Assembly (NCBI GenBank): GCA_025526935.1
Contig: JAHLKD010000116.1
Coordinates: 1 to 64,000, forward strand
DNA: 64,000 nt
Direction of reading: 5' to 3'
DNA from: Cladochytrium replicatum
Lineage: Eukaryota; Chytridiomycota; Chytridiomycetes; Cladochytriales; Cladochytriaceae
The first letter of the stretch is position 1, and the number at the start of each line of letters is the position of its first letter. Both the position numbers and the translations under genes were made by a program. Below, one piece after another: positions 46,871 to 57,179 of the stretch. The notes beneath the pieces are model-generated. The model was not told the DNA's origin. It saw only the letters and a list, made by a program, of their open reading frames with translations, and made no database searches.

Positions 46871-47529
46871 GAGTGGGCAGTCGGCGAGCACCAGCGACCT
46901 TTTAACACGGCCAGTGCGCAAGTTGATTTGAAATCCGAAGAGGTTTGGATTTCAAATGCGAGACGATTCCACAGAAGTAAAATTATTACCTCACCACTCC
47001 TTTATCTTTGCTTTTCTTTCCATTCGTTCTGAAAGCGCGAACCTGCAAAGCGTCTGCATGAGTCCGCTCAGTTGAGGATAGATCTGGTCAACTTCCACCA
47101 TATTGAGTTTCAGTGCATCCATAGCGTAAAGAATATCTACGGGGATGACAAATAACTAAAAGAGTGGCTATTTCCTGTGTAAGTTTTGGCAACATTTCTC
47201 TTGGAAACTGTCGGTGTGTCTGCAGCAGTTGGTTCGACAGTAGCCGGAAAGCCAATTTCTACTAGCCGTGGAATGGAAGCCGCACCTCTTATCCTATCCG
47301 CAACGGCTTGCAATGCTCCCCAACCCGGCGCACCCTGTACTCTTGTATATATCGCTCAACATCCAGAACTTCGTCTCGAAGCAAATTCAATGCCGTTTTG
47401 AACCGCCCGATCAGTTTATTGCATGCTGGGGGGGAACCAAATCAGCAAAGGCAAATTGATTTGGCCCAAAATCAAGCATTACAAAAAGACAAATATGACG
47501 TACACTTGAGCAGTAATCGCATCTCGCGC
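46871..47529. other. No confident gene
   Basis: A mixture of short frames with no motifs lies between the Cys-rich fragment and the channel-like fragment. Confidence 0.4.
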
Positions 47530-47802
47530 ATGTGCTCTCGAGATGCTCCGTAGCCACGATGCTGTACAACTCTGCCCGTGTTTTCGTAATTTTCTCTCTT
47601 CTTGTTTGCTGGTTCGGGCTGACTACGTGCGGCTGTTCAAGATCATCAGGGTTGCGAAGGGGCTCCAGTACTTCCATAGGCAGGAGAGGCGGCTCCATGC
47701 GTCGTTCTCGGGACAGATCATAAAGTTTTTAACGTGCTTGACACTGATTACGCACACCATGACTTACTGCTGGTTCGCCTCGGATACAACAGCGGATTGA
47801 TC
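47530..47802 (+). pseudogene. Fragment resembling a voltage-gated/cyclic-nucleotide channel S4-S5
   Basis: In one frame 'ADYVRLFKIIRVAKGLQYF' has the spaced Arg/Lys pattern of a voltage-sensing S4 helix. It is followed by 'RLHASFSGQIIKFLTCLTLI' and 'THTMTYCWFAS', similar to the S5 'LI(A)HWxxCxW' stretch of EAG/CNG-type channels. The frame ends at 47802 before any pore sequence, and no upstream S1-S3 frame was found. It is a likely relic. The assignment rests on pattern only. Confidence 0.35.
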
Positions 47803-48249
47803 AATGGCATCAGTTGATCCGGTTTTTACAGTGCCGATAGAGTCGATTCGCCCTGCAGCTGCCCTGCCGTGTTCTCCGCAACAAAAATATCCCCGTCCTG
47901 TGAAATGCCTTCTTCCTACCGAACCACAATTGATTAACATAAGAATCTCCACAAGCCCCAAAATTCTGATATCCTTCATCTCCGGTTCAGAAATCGCTGG
48001 ACATTCCCGCCTCGATCCCGAGCGCCGGTGAACCACCACTAGTCTTCCCCGCTGGACCAGACCCGACGCCGACGGGTTCACCTCCAACCTCCAAAGCATC
48101 TCCACCGACCAACACCGTCTCCGACTCTTCTGAATTCTGCACGTTACGAAGCTCTGTGATTGCGATTTTCGGCTGATCAGGATCGATCTTCTTTACTGAA
48201 GCTACGCAGACGACCCAATTAAGTGTGCAATATTTGGGGGAATCTGTGA
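47803..48249. other. No confident gene
   Basis: Open frames on the minus strand here are shadows without motifs. The 5' end of the Fanzor-like relic is somewhere to the right. Confidence 0.4.
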
Positions 48250-50770
48250 TGTTGATCAGTTCTATTCTAGGATATGGGATCCATCAAAGACATGATCAGC
48301 AAGCAGGAGCTGATTTTCAAGAGGCTCAGGATGTTGGCAGAAGCTGATACAGACCTCAGTAATGGAACTGCAGCTCTTCACAGAATGGATCCTATTGAGT
48401 CAGGATTATTTCAACTGGGAGGTAGGATTATGTTTTTTTGAGGGTCATGGAGACCATTCTAACCAAAAGAAGTAGATAACTTTGTTGAAGACAGAGCAGC
48501 GTCTCTCTCTGGAAGAGATCATATGTCCCTTCAAATGGAGTTGGATTCGCCTCCTCAGTCTGATGTTCTGTCTGAATCTCATCTTTGCATGTTAATGAAA
48601 GTCGTATATCACAGCAAATCGCCAAGAACAATAATTCTGTTGGATTCAGGATTGCAACACAGAATTATTCTCAAATTCAGAATGATCCGAAAGATGTCAG
48701 GGAGTGGGAACGATTAGGTTCAGTTGGCTAGAAATAACGGGTATACAAAATGAATCTGCTGATCTGTTTGGGAGGAATCAAGCTGTCCAAACACCACCCA
48801 ACCTCTCAAATTCTCTGCCAGTCAAAATCCAAGCTCAAAAACACATCAGCAGTCACTGCTTTTGAGAATGAGAATTGGAACAAGTTGACACACCACCCCA
48901 ACGAGCCGTTTTTGCTGGATCAGGAGCTGAACAGCTTCAAGGGCAAGAGGAAGAGAGGAATCATCCAAGAAGGCGGCGACAACGAGGAAAATTACAGTTT
49001 GTACATGCCATTAAACTTTTCATTGTCAGAGGTCTCATCTCTGTGCCTTCTCACCTCCGCAACAACTCCTAGATGATGCTGAACTTGGTAAGTCTCATTC
49101 ATTTCTTCACCTCTACATCCAATTAAAGTAAGCATTCCTAAATAGCTGAGGTCCAAACATATTCCCAGCTACTCTCTTGATCCAAGACCACAATTGCTCC
49201 ATCTCCTGCAACAAGACAGGCCACAATACAACCCGAAGCAAGAAGTGCTCTAACTACATCGGCATCGGCAAAATTTCAAACTCTAATCTCCGGGGACCAA
49301 GTGAATATTTGGAACACATGGACTTGGGCAAGAACAACCCTGCAGGTGAGCAATAATATGACATCAATTTGGGATATTAGGCAGTGCTAATTCAAACTCT
49401 CCCAGAGGGGTGAAGTGGCGACAAGAATGACAGTGAGAGAGGTGAGAGACTCCAAGAATGTTCAGTGCATCTAGATTCTCACTTCCCTTGATATATTCAT
49501 TTACAGACATTGAAACCAGAACACTGCCGCTCAACACATGCACCATGACAGCCCAACGACAACATCAAGTTTGCCCACCAAAGCTAAAGCTCTGTCCCAT
49601 TTTGAGCTTTACGCTGAAAAGCTTTGCTATCGACGGAAGAGCTAATTGGGCTATACATGAGCTAACAAGAAGCAGCAACCCGAGAACGATGACCTCCCAA
49701 CAATCTAAGGAATGGACTCAGCTGAATTGTACGAGCCATGGGTCAACCGTGTGTTCCACAAGATTGCACTTCCTAATGCCAATGCACTTGATTCGGTTTC
49801 AATTCATTGGAGAAAGCCAAGATCAAGGACTCGTCTCCTCACCATCCAGATTATGTGCCTTGGGAAAAAGTGAAGAAGCATTTTGCTTATCCAGACGTAT
49901 TGGAATGATTTGTGTGCCAAATACACTGAAACACTCTTTCTGTTGCAGAGAGACTTCCAACCCACCAACTTTGTGCTTGGTGCTGATCCTGGAAAAGAGG
50001 ACATCAGATTTACCAGCTCCTAGTCCAGGACACCTGTTCTGCTCCAAAGGTATATTTCCGGTACAGCTTCACCCAGTACCATCAGCGTGCAAATATCAAC
50101 TCAGCGAGAAAGTGGCAGGAATGGCAGCTGGCAGAGAACCTGATGGTGTGGCGAGCCCAGTGCTCACATCCTTCGCTGGTCACCACAGACCTGCAGCAAG
50201 TTGACGCGGGCATTTGTTGGTTTGTGCAATACATTGAGGCAATGCTTGCACACTACACCACCTTGAACAATCACGCGGAATGGTGCTGGTGAGTCTACCG
50301 GTCAAAGCAGTGAGAAGTGGAGCGAGCGTGCAAGTTCATTGCCACCCTGGGTGGGAGGCGGGACAACTAGTGGGACTCCAAGATCGATCTGGTCATTGCC
50401 TCAGGAGGTGCACCAGTCAACCAGTTCCAACGCATCTCCGGCAGTTCAGGCCCACAGAAGCGCATCAAGGCACGACTGGAATTGCGTGTACAGCTTATCT
50501 GTGAAATGGCCAAACCGTAGACCTCGTCAGGGTCCTTTTTTGCAGGGCCTCACCAGTTGCCCAAGCTTGTCTGCCCATGTCTTTGCTTCAAGTCTGGTTG
50601 CCATTGAACCTCCCGGACTGCAAGGATCGAAGACGATGGTACTCAGACGACTGTTGTGGTGATCCATGCTACCACCGACCATGGAAGCTGGACTGCCCTG
50701 ACTCGGTCAAACAGAGATGTGTGTACCCATGAATATCCAACTGATTTTCATGTACTCCAAGCAGCACAGG
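48250..50770 (+). pseudogene. Decayed Fanzor (eukaryotic TnpB-like, OMEGA-type nuclease) gene
   Basis: Pieces in mixed frames follow the Fanzor order. A possible N-terminal segment is 'GKLQFVHAIKLFIVRGLISV' (about 48992-49050). The RuvC-I-like 'NFVLGADPGKEDIRF' (about 49967-50010) follows an intron acceptor (CTGTTGCAG). Next come 'RYSFTQYHQRANINSARKW' (about 50060) and 'PSLVTTDLQQVDAGICWFVQ', then 'WCW*VYRSKQ*EVERACKF' and 'DSKIDLVIASGGAPVNQF'. 'KARLELRVQLICEMAKP*TS' (about 50470-50525) corresponds to the glutamate/zinc-knuckle region, and an Asp-containing terminal block ends near 50745. At least four in-frame stops (about 50290, 50310, 50370, 50518) and several shifts make it nonfunctional. 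Fanzors are RNA-guided DNA nucleases carried by transposons. No clear element ends were found. Recognition is from remembered family patterns. Confidence 0.6.
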
Positions 50771-50870
50771 GGGGATCGGCCGTGGATGTTCAAGGTGATG
50801 TTCGTCTAATGTTCTTATTTTCTGTTTGCTGCGAAAGTCCCCAATTCTGGTGATCCGTCCAGCAACACAC

Positions 50871-51501
50871 ATTATAATGTATTTTACGTACGATAGAGAA
50901 ATCCCTAATATAGCGGGCTATTATTAAGAATTCGGGTTGTCAATACATATACTACATTAAATGATATCATATCTTGAACATATACTATATTTTCATCATA
51001 ATTATTAAGGGTTCACAGTGCGGTTGCAGCGGTAATAGTCGTGGTGATCCCCTAAGTTAGTTAATTTTCTTAGGGCTCAAGAGATCAAAGATTCCAAGTA
51101 TAATTTTATACTGTAACCAGACATCCTGCAAATTTTCAATATTGGTGATCTCAGGCCAGTATCTTTGCGTACACTTAATTTTACTCAACAGTCGGCCATT
51201 CAACAAGACGCCAAACTTTCCCCATACCAGAATAACTAACTATTTAGTATGAATATCAGAACATGACTAAAGGACACGTACAATTAAAACAAGAAAAGAT
51301 CAAGAGATCCGAAGGTAAAAACCAAAAGGAGTCATACCGCAGTCACAATTGCTCAAAGAAATCATTTTCGAATCAAATGTCAAAATCAAATAACGAACAA
51401 ATAAATCCATACAAAGTTCATGAGCAGTGATTTCACCAAATGGCTTTGTCGTGCAAATCATCACCAGTCCACCAGTCACTCCGCTGATTGAATCGACTTG
51501 A
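50871..51501. other. AT-rich intergenic, promoter side of the tandem repeat-protein genes
   Basis: An AT-rich block (about 50870-51280) contains several ATATACTA/TATTATTAAG words and no coding. It separates the Fanzor relic from intact genes. Confidence 0.5.
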
Positions 51502-52887
51502 ATGGGTCGCTCGTCTCTCCCACTCGAACTGGTCGACAGAATCCTGCTTTGCCTTTCGCAAGCAGGCGAGCCCACGCTTGCATACAGAGCCGCTGCAAAT
51601 TTCCGCCGTACGTACGTCCAGCTACAACTTATAACCATCGCATACTCTATCGAGCAAGCCTGTGAGGATGGAGACCTCGAATCTCTCAACCTGCTATTCA
51701 AGCTCTCACCAAAACCTGATCTGGGCTACAGTCGCATTATGACCTCAATCAACAGTGCCAGCGCCAACGGCCACGCCCACATTCTCTCATGGTGGCTCAA
51801 AAGTGGTCGGAGATTGCATTTCTCGACGGACGCAATTGACAAAGCAAGTGCCAACGGCCACGTCCATGTTCTTTCCTGGTGGCTCAAAAGTGGCCTCGCA
51901 ATGCATTACTCCGAAGAAGCGATCCACCTTGCATGCCAGAACGGCCAGATCGGTGTATTGGACTGGTGGAAGCAGAGCGGCCTGCCGTTCAAATACACAT
52001 CCTTCGCCATCGAAGACGCAAGTGACCGAAACAACGTAGCTGTTCTCGAGTGGTGGAGAACCAGCGGGCTAGAGCTAAAGTATACCGAGAAAGCCATTGA
52101 GTTTGCGTCGGGAAAAGGGAATTTGGAAGTGCTGGATTGGTGGATGGGGAGCAAACTCGAGCTTCGCTACACCAAAGAACCGCTGACGACTGCAAGTCAA
52201 TGTGGTCATGTCGGTGTGCTCGAGTGGTGGCGGAAGAGCGGGCTTGAGCTCAAGTACGAAGAAAGAGCGATGGATCGTGCGACCACGAAGAGCCAACTTT
52301 CTGCTCTTGACTGGTGGAAGTCCAGCGGTCTGGAGCTGCGGTACAGCACAGATGGGATCGACATGGCAAGCGAAGAGGGGAATGTTGACGCACTGGAGTG
52401 GTGGAGGAACAGTGGGTTAGAGTTACTGTACACCTCCAGCGCGATCTCCATCCCGAGCCATTTGTCCAAACTCGACGTTCTCGATTGGTGGAAGAACAGC
52501 GGGCTGCCGTTCGAATACTCCGTCGAGATCATGGACAGGGAGAGCATGCATGGGAACGTGGTGGTCTTGGAGTGGTGGAGGACGAGTGGTTTGGAGCTGA
52601 AGTACACATCGTATTCGATCAATCTGGCAAGCGCACACAGGAAACTGCAGGTCTTGGAATGGTGGAAGAACAGCGGGCTTGAGCTAAAGTACACCGAGCT
52701 GGCGATGAACCATGCTAGCCAATGCGGAGACTTGGATATGCTGAAGTGGTGGAAGAACAGTGGGCTGGAGCTGAAGTACACTGCCGCTGCTTTGGACTTC
52801 CGGAGCAAGACGGACAGCAAGGCTGTGTTGGATTGGTGGCACACATCCGGGCTTGCCTTTCCAGCAACTTTGAGATCCATTCATTGA
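51502..52887 (+). CDS. F-box-like/ankyrin-like repeat protein, 461 aa (tandem copy 1)
   Basis: A single-exon gene. The N-terminus 'LPLELVDRILLCLSQAGEP' is F-box-like. From residue about 85 it has 13 repeats of about 33-34 aa, each built on AI-x2-AS-x3-GHVxVLxWWxxSGLELxYT. The helix-turn-helix spacing is ankyrin-like, but with an invariant WW pair in place of the usual ankyrin core. Such proteins are abundant in chytrids (recalled knowledge). With an F-box it could act as a substrate adaptor for SCF ubiquitin ligases (inference). Codon use is even and the frame intact. Its paralogue starts 172 bp downstream on the same strand. Confidence 0.8.
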   Translation: MGRSSLPLELVDRILLCLSQAGEPTLAYRAAANFRRTYVQLQLITIAYSIEQACEDGDLESLNLLFKLSPKPDLGYSRIMTSINSASANGHAHILSWWLKSGRRLHFSTDAIDKASANGHVHVLSWWLKSGLAMHYSEEAIHLACQNGQIGVLDWWKQSGLPFKYTSFAIEDASDRNNVAVLEWWRTSGLELKYTEKAIEFASGKGNLEVLDWWMGSKLELRYTKEPLTTASQCGHVGVLEWWRKSGLELKYEERAMDRATTKSQLSALDWWKSSGLELRYSTDGIDMASEEGNVDALEWWRNSGLELLYTSSAISIPSHLSKLDVLDWWKNSGLPFEYSVEIMDRESMHGNVVVLEWWRTSGLELKYTSYSINLASAHRKLQVLEWWKNSGLELKYTELAMNHASQCGDLDMLKWWKNSGLELKYTAAALDFRSKTDSKAVLDWWHTSGLAFPATLRSIH

Positions 52888-53059
52888 TGCCGAGTTTTCA
52901 GATCTCTTGCGCTGATCGATGTTTTCTGCATCTTAACTGTGTTTTATCTGTTGGCTTCCCTGTGTCGCTGGGCAGTCACTGCTATTTTCTTAAAAACGCC
53001 AGCTGTGCCAGCCACGTGTGACGCGACGAGGACTTCTTCCCCAAAACCAATAAAACACA

Positions 53060-54349
53060 ATGTCTCTGCCGCTGGAGCTCGTCGACCGCATCCTGCTGTT
53101 CGTCGCGAAGCTGGGAGAGCCCCGAAAGGCGTACTTGACTGCCGCACACTTACGCCGGAATCACATCCAAGTCAAACTCGTAGCAAGCCTGACAACTGTC
53201 AAAGTTGCCAGCGCTGGCGGCTATCTTCATTCCCTCGGCTTGTTATTCCACGTTTCATCGCCAACACCGCCGTACGATCATTCCGCAATCGACGCTGCAA
53301 GTGCCAACGGTCATGTCAATATATTATCGCGGTGGATGAATAGCGGCTTCGAGCTTATGTACACAGTTGGCGCAATGGATGAAGCGAGCCAAAATGGCCA
53401 CGTCGACGTTCTGGAGTGGTGGAGAACAAGCGGGCTAGGGCTTCGATACACCGCTGCCGCCATCGATCAAGCTAGTGTTCTGGGGCGTCTGGATGTTCTG
53501 GACTGGTGGCGATCCAGTGGGCTGCACTTAATGTACACCGATAAATCCGTTGAAATTCCATCCGAGAACGGCGATGTCGAAGTTCTCGAATGGTGGAAGC
53601 AGAGCCAGCTCGAACTTTTCTATGGCACCAGGGCGATCAACAATGCGAGCCAGTATGGGCTCATCGACGTACTTCAGTGGTGGTGCACGAGCGGCCTTGA
53701 ACTCAAGTACGACGAAAAGGCTATGGATAGCGCAACCAGGCTTGGCTACCTCGACGTTCTCGACTGGTGGAAGTCGAGCGGGATCGAACTTAAGTACAGC
53801 TGTGATGCCATGGATAAAGCAAGTGCGGACGGGAACATTCCCGCACTAGAGTGGTGGCGTAACAGCGGCCTGCAGTGCGAATACACCAGTAAAGCAATTA
53901 TCGCCCCGAGCTACGCGTCTGTGCAGCTCAACGTGCTCGAATGGTGGAGGACCAGTGGGTTACCGCTTGATTATCCCGAGTCAATTCTAGATAACACCAG
54001 CATGGCGGGAAATGTCGACGTTCTCGAGTGGTGGAAACGAAGCGGGTTGGAGATGAAATACACCGAGGATGCGATCAACCTGGCGAGCGCACACAGAAAG
54101 ATTGCAGTACTGGAGTGGTGGAGGAAGAGCGGGCTGGAGTTGAAGTACACAGAGGCCGCCATGAATAAAGCGAGCCAGAACGGGCACTTGGACGTCCTGC
54201 AGTGGTGGAAGCGGAGTGGTCTGGAGTTGAAGTATACTGAGTCTGCTCTGAAGGATCTGAAGGTCAGGGACTCAAAGAGCACGAGCAATTCAGAGTGGTG
54301 GTGGCGAAAGTCGGGTTTACCACTTCCCCAGTCCCCTGCTGTGGTCTGA
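53060..54349 (+). CDS. F-box-like/ankyrin-like repeat protein, 429 aa (tandem copy 2)
   Basis: A single-exon tandem duplicate of the preceding gene. It shares the N-terminal 'SLPLELVDRILLFVAKLGEP' and carries 12 repeats of the WW type (for example 'VLEWWRTSGLGLRYTAAAID', 'VLDWWKSSGIELKYSCDAMD'). The last repeat is imperfect, with three Trp (SEWWWRKSGLPLP). Repeats 6-11 correspond in order to those of copy 1, including unusual ones ('SIPSHLSKLDVLDWW' against 'IAPSYASVQLNVLEWW'). Duplication was therefore of the whole gene, followed by divergence of the binding surface. Confidence 0.8.
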   Translation: MSLPLELVDRILLFVAKLGEPRKAYLTAAHLRRNHIQVKLVASLTTVKVASAGGYLHSLGLLFHVSSPTPPYDHSAIDAASANGHVNILSRWMNSGFELMYTVGAMDEASQNGHVDVLEWWRTSGLGLRYTAAAIDQASVLGRLDVLDWWRSSGLHLMYTDKSVEIPSENGDVEVLEWWKQSQLELFYGTRAINNASQYGLIDVLQWWCTSGLELKYDEKAMDSATRLGYLDVLDWWKSSGIELKYSCDAMDKASADGNIPALEWWRNSGLQCEYTSKAIIAPSYASVQLNVLEWWRTSGLPLDYPESILDNTSMAGNVDVLEWWKRSGLEMKYTEDAINLASAHRKIAVLEWWRKSGLELKYTEAAMNKASQNGHLDVLQWWKRSGLELKYTESALKDLKVRDSKSTSNSEWWWRKSGLPLPQSPAVV

Positions 54350-55031
54350 TCTTTCTCCCCTTTTTGTTGAAGAACAGAGAATGCACAATATCCGCTTTAG
54401 TTTAACATTATTAATAACTTCTAATCTGGCGATAACCGTGGATTATTTCCGGATTAGCCCATGACAAGGGTGACCAGCTTCAAGAATGCAGAAAACGTTA
54501 AGCAGATGGTTCTGGAGGCAACATTGGAGTCGTGAGCGTGGGGTCGCACATACACCCTCCAATGTATACCCGTTAGAATGAAGGGCGAGTCTGGGGATGA
54601 GAATTGTCAAAGCCGTACTAATGAACCATCGATAACCTATTCAATCGAATATCAGAAACTGAAGGTTTAATCATTGACTGACTTGAGCAGGTTGCTTTAC
54701 ACCAGCTGAACAACTTGAAATTTGGATAAAAGGAAATCACTAGAGTTCTAAATGCGCCGGTCGACTCACTCATCAAGTAGTGCAATGCAAAAATTGCAAT
54801 CGCTGAATGCAAGCTGGAATCCTAGTGAGGTGAAGGTGAACATGTGATCCTAAAGGTCTTTCTCTATTCGATGTAGTTGTCAAGGATGCTGATTGGTGAT
54901 CGCAATTCCTTGTCCGGTTATGATCATTCTGTTCCATTTTTACATGAACTTAACAGCCAGCAACCAAATCACCATGGATAAACAGAATCATTCCATTTCT
55001 GTATCCACTAAACACGCGGACGAGGATCTTC
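54350..55031. other. Intergenic, no gene seen
   Basis: 3' flank of the repeat-protein gene and 5' flank of the receptor-like gene. No motif was seen. Confidence 0.5.
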
Positions 55032-56004
55032 ATGACCGAATCAGAGCAATATACCTTCTATCTTGCTTATGCATTCTTCAACCTTGTCCTCCAAGCTGGG
55101 CTGTTTCTTTTCTTCTATCGCGGTGCTTTAAATGCGCTGAAGAGGGGAAAGCGTTCTATGAATCTAGTTCTCAAAGTAGAGCTGATTGTCTGCGCGATCT
55201 CTCTAGCCTCCATCGTTTTCTGGGGAGGACGACTTATTCCCGTGTTTGATGACTTCAGCTGCACCCTCTTCCATGGCTTCATCATGGTCTTGATCGAGAT
55301 TCAGTCGAGTTGCTACACGTATGTGCAGATCCTTCGATTCATGGTCACGTTAGGATACAACAAGCTCTATTTGGACATCTGCACAATTCTCGTTGCCATC
55401 GTTTCGATCTGCCTAGGTGCATATTTCCAGCACGGGATGGCAAAAGACGACCACACTTGACTACCAGCACACATACTACACACTCGGCACCGCCGCCTTC
55501 CGAATCCTCATCGAAATCGTGATCCTCTCGGTGTTCTTCCTCCACCAACAGCGCATCCGAGAAATGTTGAAGCGGGACGCCTCAGCTGGTGGCGATAACC
55601 GTGTACAGTTTGTTATGCGTGTGCTCGCTGTACTCCTGGTCATCTGTGCGCTGTGGATCTTTGCGTTCTCGGTTATAAACATGATGCCAGGAAACACACT
55701 TCTCCGCGTCATAATATCCAACTTTCATTTCACTGTGATCCTATTTTGTGTTGGGCTTCCTCGGTGGATGATCCGTATGCGAAGCACATCGACGAGTCGC
55801 GGCACAACGGAAGCTAAACTGAACAGCTCGACTGCTGGGGGTCACTTTTCCGAAAGCGGGCGAAGATTATCTAACTTTGCCTCTGAAAGGCTTTCACGAG
55901 CTTCAAAGACGCAGATGGATACCGAAAAGTCCACCGGACCTGAGGAAAACATTGGTGTTGTGGGGGTAGGGCCTAATGTTCGTCTTCCTACACACATCCG
56001 TTGA
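55032..56004 (+). pseudogene. Seven-TM receptor-like gene with one frameshift
   Basis: From ATG 55032 the first frame encodes four hydrophobic helices ('LAYAFFNLVLQAGLFLFFY', 'KVELIVCAISLASIVFWGG', 'FHGFIMVLIEIQSSCYTYV', 'ICTILVAIVSICLGAYF'). It stops at 55460 ('AKDDHT*'). The neighbouring frame, overlapping at the same place, continues 'TLDYQHTYYTLGTAAF' with three more helices ('ILIEIVILSVFFLHQQ', 'VLAVLLVICALWIFAFSVI', 'ISNFHFTVILFCVGLP') and a Ser-rich tail of about 90 residues. Seven helices in total fit a GPCR-like receptor. No GT-AG intron lies at the switch, so a 1-nt loss near 55450 is the simplest reading; it could be a recent pseudogene or a base-call error. Confidence 0.6.
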
Positions 56005-56151
56005 CAGGATGAAAACCTCGAGAAGGAATTTTCAATAAGTTCACCGGAACTGAGGAAAACATTGGTGTTGTGGGGGTAGGGCCTAATGTTCGTCTTCCTA
56101 CACACGTCCGTTGACAGGATGATAACCTCGAGAAGGATTTCTCAATATTTG
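55932..56151. repeat. 110-bp tandem duplication across the receptor gene's 3' end
   Basis: Two adjacent copies with period 110 bp share GAGGAAAACATTGGTGTTGT and the following TGGGGGTAGGGCCTAATG, then the stop codon region and CCTCGAGAAGGA. The first copy encodes the last about 23 codons and stop; the second is in the 3' flank. A few substitutions separate them. Confidence 0.9.
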
Positions 56152-56689
56152 AGATTTTTCCTGGTTTCTTTGCTCCCGCTTCAACGGTCGGATAGAAATC
56201 CCTTCGATTTGTTGGGTTAGCTAGCATAATGTTTGAATCCACTTGAATATACTTCGTGCATCGTTTTGAGTAAGGCGTACTATATGTGCTACCCCACATT
56301 TGTAAAAATGCCGGCTCAATCGGATAGCACAAACGGAAAGTTGACAACGTGGTGATAGTTGGATCATGGGGAAGAAGCAATACGTTACAAAAGCACATCT
56401 CGGGTAGATAAGTTGCAATGTTCCTTGGTATTCCAACCATAAAACATCTCATTCTCCACCGAGGAGTTCAAAGGTAGGCTAATTTCTTATGACGCAGCAT
56501 ATTAACTTTTGGCAAGATCAGAGGTTCTTTGTCGCAGAATTGTCCTTCTTCAGTGTTGCGCCGGCGCTTATATGACCAAAAGTGAGATATTAAGCCAAGG
56601 ATGGACATACTCAACTCGCTGTTTTGTATCAGGAAAACATTTACACAGTTGATCCTTTGGGACACCTTGTTGCACATACAGCATCTAAG
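56152..56689. other. No confident gene
   Basis: Minus-strand frames near 56221-56450 lack motifs. Confidence 0.4.
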
Positions 56690-57013
56690 TTGCAAACATG
56701 CACTTTCAGAGAATTGAATCAACGAGCTTTGTGCACATACCCTGTCCAGGTGTGTTTGTTGCAGATGGTGCAAGTGACCTTGTAGCTAGAAGGCTTTCGT
56801 GAAACGGATCGAATATTCTGCTCAGTTTACCACATAATTGGAAGAATGAGTGCTGAGTGGGGTATCCAAGTCAGGTAGGATTAAGAGCACATTTGAAGAA
56901 TGAACGGATTCACCCCGAGTTGGCTCGCTGAATGGGAGCAGCCATGAAAAGTGATTTTGATGATGACCGCTGCGCACATGCGCACTTCGAAACCAAATCA
57001 ACGACAGAATCAA
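56690..57013 (-). pseudogene. Cys-rich 'TCTIC..HTWTGY' fragment, copy B
   Basis: A minus-strand segment ending '..HSSNYV' (about 56827) is followed by an intron-like GTAAACTG...TTCTAG. Then comes an exon 'SYKVTCTICNKHTWTGYVHK', which stops three residues later. The exon/intron layout matches copy A at 46.8 kb, so these are copies of one gene and not chance. It is truncated compared with copy A. Confidence 0.5.
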
Positions 57014-57179
57014 CTGCTGTGCGAAGGCTTAAGGTCAGGCCAAGCGATCGAGCCGTTTAATGTTGGAACATAGAGTCATCCAGCGAAATGCTTGACGGAG
57101 AGACGAAACAGCTGATTAGCAGATTGAAGGGAGCTCATTGGTGAGGGAACAAACCACGATTGATCTGAAGTGGTAAAAT

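Noticed and set aside
48150-48400. 5' boundary or terminal inverted repeats for the Fanzor-like relic
   Set aside because: No matching inverted or direct repeats could be found by eye on both sides; ends left undefined.
51906-52880. Minus-strand frames opposite the WW-repeat genes (for example 52206-52880)
   Set aside because: Periodic antisense translation of the repeats (SSSPLFFHHS..); a by-product of the real plus-strand genes.
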